Of a stretch of DNA of 64,000 nucleotides, positions 1 to 6,754 are shown piece after piece. Location: positions 806,001 through 870,000 of the forward strand of contig JBGAJN010000003.1 in NCBI GenBank assembly GCA_044224905.1, written 5' to 3'. Numbering within the stretch: position 1 is the stretch's first letter; each line of letters opens with the position of its first letter. The notes beneath the pieces were generated by a model, which saw only the letters and a program-made list of their open reading frames with translations, ran no database searches and was not told the origin of the DNA. A program made the position numbers and the translations under genes. The DNA comes from JBGAJN01 sp044224905. Lineage in GTDB: Bacteria > Verrucomicrobiota > Verrucomicrobiia > Limisphaerales > JBGAJN01.

Positions 1-96
1 AATACAGTCGCAGCGGCGGGCGTCGATCTTGCGGAAACACGATTGATAATGGGTGCCCTCACCGGCTATTCTCACACCGATGTTTCCACAGTTTAA
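1..96 (+). CDS. C-terminal end of an unidentified gene (partial, 5' end outside window)
   Basis: Frame 1 is open from the first base to a TAA at 94-96, giving about 31 residues that end in GYSHTDVSTV. Too little is visible to name a family. The tail vaguely resembles the last helix of some tyrosine recombinases (a GHS..ST-like pattern), but the conserved Tyr is not present in this stretch. It may equally be a chance open frame. The next gene starts 9 bases after the stop, which would fit a same-strand neighbour. Confidence 0.22.
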   Translation, partial: NTVAAAGVDLAETRLIMGALTGYSHTDVSTV

Positions 97-105
97 CGAA
101 CAGGC

Positions 106-1176
106 ATGAATTTGCTTATGAATATGAACTTCTCTCGCACCGTTTCCATCTTGCTCGCGGTCGGTTCTGGATTTGCAGCGAACTCCGCGCTGGCCGCCGC
201 CAAAGTTGATTTCGCCAAAGATATCGCGCCGATTTTCGAAAAATCCTGCGTGGAATGTCACGGCGCTGAAAAGCAAAAGGGCAAGCTCCGCCTCGACACG
301 AAGGACGCAACCTTCAAAGGCGGCGAGAACGGGGACGCAGTCGTCGCCGGCAAGCCCGACAAAAGCGACGTGTATCGCCGTGTCATGCTTCCGAAGGGAC
401 ATGATGACATTATGCCGCCGAAGGGCGACCCGCTTTCGAAGGCGCAGCAGGATTTGATCAAGGCGTGGATCGAGCAAGGTGCCGAGTGGCCTGTCGGCTT
501 GGCGCTCAAATCCGGTGGCCCCGGCGGCCCGAAAGAAGCCGTCGATCCCGCGAAAGTCGCCGGACCGAAGCCGACCGCAGCGGAAATCAAAGCGGTCGCT
601 GAGCTCGCCAAGTTTGGCGTGAATGCCCGCGAGCTCGCCAACGGCGTGAACTGGCGCTACGCAAACTTCCGCACCGCAGGAACCAAGTTCGATTCGAAAG
701 CGTTCGCCTTGCTGAAGGACATCACGAACTTACAGGAGTTAAACCTCGCCGCCGTCGAGTTGAAGGACTCGGATCTCGCCAACATCGCCGGATTGAAAAA
801 CCTCGCTGTTTTGAATCTCTCGGGCAGCACGGTCACCGACGCCGGCCTCGCACACTTGAAAGGTCTCACCGCGCTCACATCGTTGAATCTGTTCAACACG
901 AAGATCACCGATGCCGGGGTGAAACACCTGACCGGATTGAAGAATCTCAAGACGATCTACATCTTTGAATCCAAGATCACAGATGCCGGCGCGGCGGAAC
1001 TCGCGAAAGCGTTGCCGAAGACACGCATTGACCGCGGCTGGGATTTGAAAGAGCTCGCCAAGATCGATGAAGCGGCGAAGGCTGCTCAAGCGAAAGCCGA
1101 CGCGGCCAAAGCGGCGGAGAAAAAGGACGACAAGAAAGCCGATCCCGCCGCGGCGAAGAAAAAGAAGAAAAAGTAA
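106..1176 (+). CDS. Exported planctomycete-type cytochrome c with leucine-rich repeats
   Basis: A 356-residue protein starting with a signal peptide (hydrophobic stretch about 11-30, ending ALAAA). A CxxCH heme-binding motif (CVECH, residues 48-52) lies in the N-terminal domain typical of planctomycete/verrucomicrobial cytochrome c proteins, followed by residues KGKLRLDT. Residues about 205-300 form four or five leucine-rich repeats of the ..L..L.SL.L..T.ITDAG type, suggesting a protein-binding surface. The C-terminus is a long Ala/Lys-rich tail ending in six lysines, which may bind nucleic acid, acidic polymer or the cell surface. An alternative in-frame ATG is at 121. Function is probably periplasmic redox or binding; the substrate is unknown. 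Confidence 0.85.
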   Translation: MNLLMNMNFSRTVSILLAVGSGFAANSALAAAKVDFAKDIAPIFEKSCVECHGAEKQKGKLRLDTKDATFKGGENGDAVVAGKPDKSDVYRRVMLPKGHDDIMPPKGDPLSKAQQDLIKAWIEQGAEWPVGLALKSGGPGGPKEAVDPAKVAGPKPTAAEIKAVAELAKFGVNARELANGVNWRYANFRTAGTKFDSKAFALLKDITNLQELNLAAVELKDSDLANIAGLKNLAVLNLSGSTVTDAGLAHLKGLTALTSLNLFNTKITDAGVKHLTGLKNLKTIYIFESKITDAGAAELAKALPKTRIDRGWDLKELAKIDEAAKAAQAKADAAKAAEKKDDKKADPAAAKKKKKK

Positions 1177-1229
1177 GCTCGGCGTTTCCCCAGTAACCGC
1201 CTCCTGCCCCGCGCGTCACGTTGGCCGTG

Positions 1230-2246
1230 ATGAAAGCGGTCCATCTAGTTGCGGTTCTCTGTTGCGTTGCCTTGCAGCGGACAAACGCGGAAACAACATC
1301 CTACACGCCACCATCGCCCACTCAGGAAGTTGCCGTTGTGAAATTTGATTGGCTCGACGCGAAACGGAACCACACCGTGCCGGTGAAGATTTATTTCCCG
1401 AAGGAAGGCTCGGGGCCGTTTCCGATCATCATCTTCTCTCACGGATTGGGCGGCTCGCGTGAAGGATACGAATACCTGGGCCGGCATTGGGCGACGTCCG
1501 GTTACGTCTCCGTTCATCTCCAGCACCACGGCAGCGACGACTCGGTGTGGAAGAATGCGCAAGCGGGCGAACGTTCCAATGCATTGCGCAAATCCGGCGT
1601 CGACCTGACCAACGCAATCAATCGCCCACTCGATGCCCGCTTCGCCATCGACGAAGTGCTCAAACTCAACGAATCGAAAAGTTCCGCACTCAAAGGCCGA
1701 CTCGATTCCCAACGCATCGGTATTTCCGGCCACTCGTTCGGCGGCTACACCGCGCTCGCCGTGGCGGGCCAGAAGTTCGTCAACGCTCGCGCCAGCAAAT
1801 CGTTGCTTCACGATCCGCGCGTGACGGCGGCGATTCAAATGAGTGCGCCCGCGTTCCGTAATCGCGAGGATTTGGACGAGTCGTACGGGGCGATCAAGAT
1901 TCCCGTGATGCACATGACAGGCACGCGGGATTACGTGCCAATCTTTCCCGAGACCACAGTCGAGGATCGCCGCATTCCGTTCGATCACATGCACAACGCC
2001 GAAACTTGCTTCGTGAATTTCAAAGATGGCGACCACATGATCTTTGCAGGAACCTCGCGCCTGCGTCCCGAAGAACGCGAGCAGGATGCGAAGTTTCAGA
2101 AGCTGATCTGCGCGGCCACCACTGCGTTCTGGGACGCTTACTTGAAGAACAGTCGCACGGCAAAGGATTGGCTCAATGAGGGCGGTTTCGAAAGCCACTT
2201 GGGCGATGCCGGCCAATTTGAAAAGAAGCGTCCCAAGCGCAAATAG
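1230..2246 (+). CDS. Exported alpha/beta hydrolase (dienelactone hydrolase / PAF acetylhydrolase-like)
   Basis: The open frame begins with TTG at 1221, but the ATG at 1230 gives a clean signal peptide (MKAVHLVAVLCCVALQRTNA) and is preferred. The mature protein has the alpha/beta hydrolase fold: FSHGLGGSREGY near the oxyanion region, the nucleophile elbow GHSFGG, an acidic residue in the GTRDYVP segment and a late His in DGDHMIF. Length and layout fit chlorophyllase or PAF-acetylhydrolase-like esterases. The C-terminus is basic (KKRPKRK). It probably hydrolyses an ester outside the cytoplasm; the substrate cannot be read from sequence. It lies 53 bases after the cytochrome-LRR gene on the same strand. 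Confidence 0.85.
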   Translation: MKAVHLVAVLCCVALQRTNAETTSYTPPSPTQEVAVVKFDWLDAKRNHTVPVKIYFPKEGSGPFPIIIFSHGLGGSREGYEYLGRHWATSGYVSVHLQHHGSDDSVWKNAQAGERSNALRKSGVDLTNAINRPLDARFAIDEVLKLNESKSSALKGRLDSQRIGISGHSFGGYTALAVAGQKFVNARASKSLLHDPRVTAAIQMSAPAFRNREDLDESYGAIKIPVMHMTGTRDYVPIFPETTVEDRRIPFDHMHNAETCFVNFKDGDHMIFAGTSRLRPEEREQDAKFQKLICAATTAFWDAYLKNSRTAKDWLNEGGFESHLGDAGQFEKKRPKRK

Positions 2247-2261
2247 AATTTCACGCCGAAG

Positions 2262-3191
2262 TTAAGCGAGGAAAACGTTGCGCACGAACTCCCGGCTCCG
2301 CCGGTGATTCTCCACCACGCCGCGGGTGATCTTGGTTTCCTTTTCGAGCGCCAGTTCCACTGTATAGAGAGGTGGCAATTGATGTTCGCGTGCGAACCGC
2401 GCGATCAATCCGTAGTCGAGATCGCCCTTGTCCAAGTCCTCCCACCAGATGCCACCGCGACTTTGGCGCAGGTGCCAGGAAACAATTCGCGCTCCGTATT
2501 CCTTCAATGCCTCGGTCGGTGGCACGCCACCGCGAAACGCCCAATGGACGTCGTAGCAGTAGCCCACCGACTCCGCGCGAGTGTGGTGGAAGATATGATG
2601 ATACTCGCGCCCCTGACTCCGAAACTCCGGCGTGTGATGATGGATACCAAGGCGCATGCCGATCTTGTTCAAACCGTCGCCGAACGCGGCCAACGACTCC
2701 GCTTGCGTCTTCAACTCTTCGTCCGTCTTCTCCCGTGAAAGCGGCTGCGGGTTGCAATTCAAAATCGTGAAGCCTGCGCTTCGAGCCGCCTTCGCTGCCG
2801 CGAGATATTGAGCCACCGCTTCGTGCGATCTTCCGGCTTCGTGAAACGCGCCGCCCATATACAAACTCACCGGCTTCAGCCCGCGGGCTTTCATCTGCTC
2901 GGCGAGTTGAACGTTTTTCTCCGGATTGTTCCCGTCGAAACTTGTCTCCGCGTAATCATAACCAGCGTCACGAACTGCCGAGAGCACATCGCCTAAATGC
3001 TCCGCAAGTTTCTTACCGTCGCGTTGGTAATATTGGCCCCAACCAAAAAGCTGTGACCCCACCAGCGGTGCAGTAGCGACAGCGGCGTCCGCTCGATCGG
3101 TGTTTGCGACGGCGGCCACCGCCGTCGTGGCAGCCATGGTTCGTAGAAATGCTCTGCGAGATTGCGGCGCAAACTCAGAATCGGATTTCAT
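2262..3191 (-). CDS. Exported sugar phosphate isomerase/epimerase-like TIM barrel
   Basis: About 309 residues. The frame is open further upstream to 3365, but the ATG at 3191 places a twin-arginine-like leader (SRRAFLRTMAATTAVAAVA) at the N-terminus, so it is the better start. The body matches the xylose isomerase-like TIM-barrel family (AP endonuclease family 2): a DYAETSFDG strand, a NCNPQPL strand, GIHHHTPEF metal-ligand histidines, and YCYDVHWAF with Asp/His. Such proteins are numerous in Verrucomicrobia and Planctomycetes and are thought to act on sugars or inositols in the periplasm. Convergent with the hydrolase gene, only 15 bases apart. Substrate unknown. Confidence 0.85.
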   Translation of the reverse strand: MKSDSEFAPQSRRAFLRTMAATTAVAAVANTDRADAAVATAPLVGSQLFGWGQYYQRDGKKLAEHLGDVLSAVRDAGYDYAETSFDGNNPEKNVQLAEQMKARGLKPVSLYMGGAFHEAGRSHEAVAQYLAAAKAARSAGFTILNCNPQPLSREKTDEELKTQAESLAAFGDGLNKIGMRLGIHHHTPEFRSQGREYHHIFHHTRAESVGYCYDVHWAFRGGVPPTEALKEYGARIVSWHLRQSRGGIWWEDLDKGDLDYGLIARFAREHQLPPLYTVELALEKETKITRGVVENHRRSREFVRNVFLA

Positions 3192-3297
3192 TGTCAGTGA
3201 GCGGTGGAGAGTCGTTGCTAGAAGTTTCCTACTGCACCAATCAAGATTCGGCAAGCCAACGACAGCACACTCCCGATGATTGCTGATCAACGCTCTG

Positions 3298-4179
3298 TCA
3301 CTGTGGACGGCTGCGCAATCGCATCGCAAATCGCTCCGGCAGCAACAGGAAAATTCTTCGCCCATCTTTCAAGGCCCGAGCGGCCAGCGAGCGAATCCGC
3401 GACTGCACTCGCTGACGAATCAGGTCACGATCGTGATCCGTCAATTCGTCGCGCAACCGATCCAATGCCGTGAGCACCAAATCAAGATCGTGAGCGGCGC
3501 CTTGAAGTTCGGTCAGGGCGCCGACCTTGCCAGCGAAATCTTGCAGTTCGCGTGGCACGACGGCTTCCAAGATCAGCAGTTGATACCAGAACTCCTTCGC
3601 TCGCTTGCGCCACCGATGAAGGTTCTTCAGCGTGCTGCGCTCAGCGTAATCATTCATGGCCGCGCGATTGCGCCGGTAGCCGCACACCAACGCATCTACC
3701 ATTTCTGGCCAGTCAAGCCCTTCAATCGGCCAGCGTTTGACCCGGCGCCGCGAGCGGGCGAATCCACGCGCGATCTCGCGGGCATCAGTGGCCGAAATTT
3801 CAGGAAGCGCCGCGCCCGTCGCGGTTCGCGTCAACAACTGTTGCACTTCCTTCAACGCGTTGGAGATTCGTCCCCGCTGGTTTCCGCGCCGTAATAGAAC
3901 GACGTTCGCGATCACGACCTGAGCGTCGCGAATCACCGAAAGCTTCCGCCCAAGATCGCGCAGCGCACGATTCTCTTTCCGATAAAATTCCGCGCCCGCG
4001 CGCTTACGAACGAGCCGGAGCAGTGCGCGAACTTTCTTCCCCTGTTTGCGCGCAGTGTGAACACTCTCGTAACGCTGCCGATCATCGGACAACACCGAAG
4101 ACGCCACGCCCAGTTCACGTCGCGCCAGTCGACGCACTTCGTCGATTGGGAGTTTTTTGCCGCGGAGGCGAAGTTTCAT
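3298..4179 (-). CDS. CHAD domain protein
   Basis: About 293 residues, almost entirely a CHAD domain: alpha-helical, with conserved histidines and basic residues in the segments SVHTARKQGKKVRALLRL, KNLHRWRKRAKEFWYQL and GAAHDLDLVLTAL. CHAD domains bind polyphosphate and are often linked with CYTH triphosphatases; no CYTH gene is next to it here. A TTG four codons upstream (4191) is an alternative start; ATG at 4179 is preferred. The very high Arg/Lys content fits polyanion binding. A role in polyphosphate-granule association is inferred from the family. Confidence 0.85.
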   Translation of the reverse strand: MKLRLRGKKLPIDEVRRLARRELGVASSVLSDDRQRYESVHTARKQGKKVRALLRLVRKRAGAEFYRKENRALRDLGRKLSVIRDAQVVIANVVLLRRGNQRGRISNALKEVQQLLTRTATGAALPEISATDAREIARGFARSRRRVKRWPIEGLDWPEMVDALVCGYRRNRAAMNDYAERSTLKNLHRWRKRAKEFWYQLLILEAVVPRELQDFAGKVGALTELQGAAHDLDLVLTALDRLRDELTDHDRDLIRQRVQSRIRSLAARALKDGRRIFLLLPERFAMRLRSRPQ

Positions 4180-4302
4180 CGTTGAGGCCAATTGCGTGGC
4201 TTGGAGGAACTTTGGCGGAATGCCGGATCGCCCGCCACACTTGGATTGTTACAAAGTGAACTTGCCACTCACCCGCGCGGCTGATAGCCATACCTCATCA
4301 CT

Positions 4303-5139
4303 ATGAAATCTCTCTCTGTCCTGCTCACCCTGAGTTTGCTTGCGGCCACGCATGCATTCGCCGCCGATGCGAAGAAGAAAGCCGCTCCGCATCCGCCGAG
4401 CGTCGGCTACACCGATACTCCCATCATTCCCGGAACCAAGTGGCACGTGCACGATCCCGACCGTCCGCAACCGCGCGTCGTCGTTCCCGCGAAAGAAGTC
4501 GGCCAACCGCCGAGCGACGCGATCGTTCTCTTCGACGGCAAGGATCTCTCGAAATGGCGCGATGCGAAGGGAAATCCGTCCGGCTGGATCGTGAAGGACG
4601 GTTACATGGAAGTTCCGCCGCGCGGCACGCAAGGCGGCGGCGACATTTTCACCAAACAAGAATTCGGTGATTGCCAATTGCACGTCGAGTTCGCCACACC
4701 CAATCCACCCGAAGGCGACAGCCAAGGTCGCGGCAACTCCGGCGTGTTCCTCATGGGCCTCTATGAATTCCAAGTTCTGGACAGCTACAACAACCGCACC
4801 TACGCCGATGGCACTGCGGGCGCGCTCTACGGCCAGATGCCACCGCTCGTGAACGCCGCGCGTCCACCCGGCGAATGGCAGACCTACGACATCGTCTTCA
4901 CCACGCCGCGCTTCGGTACGGATGGCAAAGTCGAGAAGCCCGCGATCGTGACCGCCTTCCGCAACGGCGTAGTGGTGCAGAATCACGAAGCCTACATGGG
5001 ACCGAGCGGCCACAAGAATCTCACAAGCTACGACAAGACCAAGGCCACCACCGGCCCGATCAAGTTGCAAGATCACGGCAATCCGATGCACTTCCGCAAC
5101 ATCTGGATCCGTCCTTTGCCGGCGAGCGATAAAAACTGA
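4303..5139 (+). CDS. Exported DUF1080 (3-keto-disaccharide hydrolase family) protein
   Basis: 278 residues with a signal peptide (hydrophobic 5-18, cleavage near AFAADA). From about residue 65 the sequence matches DUF1080, a concanavalin-like beta-sandwich: IVLFDGKDLSKW, a GWIVKDGYMEVPP strand, GNSGVFLMGLYEFQVLDSY, and GEWQTYDIVF. Some family members hydrolyse 3-keto-glycosides; the neighbouring Gfo/Idh/MocA oxidoreductase (109 bases downstream) could belong to the same sugar oxidation and cleavage pathway, which is inference from adjacency. It is followed by a strong intrinsic terminator at 5158-5187, so it is probably transcribed alone or ends its unit. Confidence 0.88.
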   Translation: MKSLSVLLTLSLLAATHAFAADAKKKAAPHPPSVGYTDTPIIPGTKWHVHDPDRPQPRVVVPAKEVGQPPSDAIVLFDGKDLSKWRDAKGNPSGWIVKDGYMEVPPRGTQGGGDIFTKQEFGDCQLHVEFATPNPPEGDSQGRGNSGVFLMGLYEFQVLDSYNNRTYADGTAGALYGQMPPLVNAARPPGEWQTYDIVFTTPRFGTDGKVEKPAIVTAFRNGVVVQNHEAYMGPSGHKNLTSYDKTKATTGPIKLQDHGNPMHFRNIWIRPLPASDKN

Positions 5140-5157
5140 GTCGATCTTCTTCAACGA

Positions 5158-5187
5158 GGCCGGGCCTTCAGTGGTCCGGCCTTTTTT
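5158..5187 (+). terminator. Rho-independent terminator after the DUF1080 gene
   Basis: A 9-bp stem, GGCCGGGCC at 5158-5166 pairing with GGTCCGGCC at 5173-5181 (one G-T pair), with loop TTCAGT and followed by TTTTTTG. It starts 19 bases after the DUF1080 stop codon. Confidence 0.85.
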
Positions 5188-5247
5188 GTTGTTCAATCGG
5201 GTGCTTGCTTCCTGAATGTTTTCTGATTCCCTTGCGTCAACAAAGCC

Positions 5248-6684
5248 ATGCCCAAACAAAGTTCACCCAAAGTCATTGTCACCGGCGTTAATCGCCGCGT
5301 ATTCATTTATCAAACCGCCCTCGCCGCGAGCGCTTTCACTCTCTCGGGTCGACTACCCGCGCGCGCCCGAACCGTTTCCCCCAACGAGAAGGTAAACGTC
5401 GCCGCCATCGGCGCCGGCGGCAAAGGTGGAACGGATATTGCCGGTCTGCACGACGGCGGAAACAACAACGTCGTTGCCCTGTGCGACGTGGACAAGACCA
5501 CGCTCGAAGCCGCGTTGCAGAAGTATCCCGGCGCGAAGGTTTATCAGGATTACCGCGAGATGTTGGAGAAGGAAAAGAACATCGACGCCGTGAACGTCAG
5601 CACGCCTGACCACCATCATTATCCCGCCACCATGCTGGCGATGAAGGCCGGCATCGCGGTCTACACACAGAAGCCCCTCACACACACTGTCTGGGAAGCC
5701 CGACAACTCACGCTCGGCGCGAAGAAATACAAAGTCGCCACACAGATGGGCAATCAAGGTCACAGCGGCGACGGCAACCGCACGCTTTGCGAGCACATCT
5801 GGAGCGGCACGATCGGTGACGTGAAAGAAGTCCACTGCTGGACGAATCGCCCGATCTGGCCCCAAGGCATCAAGCGCCCCGCCGGTTCCGATCCGGTTCC
5901 CTCGAATCTCGATTGGAATGTCTGGATCGGCCCGGCCCCGATGCGTCCCTACGTCGGACCGAAAGAAGAGGAAATAACGGCCAAGGACGGCAAGAAGAAG
6001 AAAAAAGCCGGTCGTGGACCATATCATCCGTTCAACTGGCGCGGCATCTGGGATTTCGGTGCCGGCGCGCTCGGCGACATGGGTTGCCATGTGATGGACG
6101 GCGCCTGCTGGGCGTTAAACTTGAACAGTCCCATCAGCGTCGAGGTTGTTGAATCTTCACCGCTCAATGATGAATCCGCGCCCGAGTGGGCCGTTCTGCG
6201 TTACGAATTCCCCGAGCGCACTGGCCACGATGGCAAAAAACTTCCCGCCTGCACGCTCTACTGGCACGACGGCAAGAAGACGCCCCAGCGCCCTTCCGAA
6301 ATGGAAGCCCCGAAGTTCGCCGAAAGCGGGACGCTCTTCATCGGAAGCCGCGGCAAAATGCTCACGGACACGTACGGCGAGCGCCCGCGCCTGTTGCCCG
6401 AATCCAAGTCCAAGGAATTGCCCAAGCCGCCGCAGATGATCGATCGCGTGCCGAACAACAGTCCGTATCTCGACTTCATTCGTGCCGTCAAAGGCGGTCC
6501 CGCAGCGTGCTCGAACTTCGAGGTCGCCGGCCCGTTCACCGAAGTGGTGCTGCTCGGCAACCTCGCCCTGCGCGTCGGAAAGAAAGTCATGTGGGACGCG
6601 AAGAACATGAAGTCCACCAACTGCCCCGAAGCCGCGCAATACGTGAAGAAGCAATACCGCAAAGGTTGGGACGTAAGCTTGTAA
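5248..6684 (+). CDS. Tat-exported Gfo/Idh/MocA family oxidoreductase
   Basis: 478 residues. The N-terminus carries a twin-arginine-like leader (NRRVFIYQTALAASAFTL, about 14-32), followed by the Rossmann nucleotide-binding motif AAIGAGGKGG. The sequences VSTPDHHHYPATMLAM and YTQKPLTHTVWEAR are the conserved catalytic-domain signature of Gfo/Idh/MocA enzymes, with Lys in QKPL. The GxWDFGAGALGDMGCHVMD segment identifies the large PVC-specific subfamily. These use tightly bound NAD(P) to oxidise and reduce sugars or cyclitols in the periplasm. The C-terminus has a typical ending (KKQYRKGWDVSL). It lies downstream of the DUF1080 gene but beyond that gene's terminator. Confidence 0.9.
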   Translation: MPKQSSPKVIVTGVNRRVFIYQTALAASAFTLSGRLPARARTVSPNEKVNVAAIGAGGKGGTDIAGLHDGGNNNVVALCDVDKTTLEAALQKYPGAKVYQDYREMLEKEKNIDAVNVSTPDHHHYPATMLAMKAGIAVYTQKPLTHTVWEARQLTLGAKKYKVATQMGNQGHSGDGNRTLCEHIWSGTIGDVKEVHCWTNRPIWPQGIKRPAGSDPVPSNLDWNVWIGPAPMRPYVGPKEEEITAKDGKKKKKAGRGPYHPFNWRGIWDFGAGALGDMGCHVMDGACWALNLNSPISVEVVESSPLNDESAPEWAVLRYEFPERTGHDGKKLPACTLYWHDGKKTPQRPSEMEAPKFAESGTLFIGSRGKMLTDTYGERPRLLPESKSKELPKPPQMIDRVPNNSPYLDFIRAVKGGPAACSNFEVAGPFTEVVLLGNLALRVGKKVMWDAKNMKSTNCPEAAQYVKKQYRKGWDVSL

Positions 6685-6717
6685 ACAGCTTCGGATCACT
6701 CCGGCAACATCAATCGA

Positions 6718-6746
6718 AGCCCGGTCAGTAATGACCGGGCTTTTAT
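6718..6746 (+). terminator. Rho-independent terminator after the Gfo/Idh/MocA gene
   Basis: A perfect 10-bp stem, AGCCCGGTCA at 6718-6727 with TGACCGGGCT at 6732-6741, tetraloop GTAA, and a short T-rich run (TTTATG). It sits between two convergent genes. The opposite strand lacks a good T-run, so it mainly serves the plus strand. Confidence 0.8.
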
Positions 6747-6754
6747 GTTTCACA

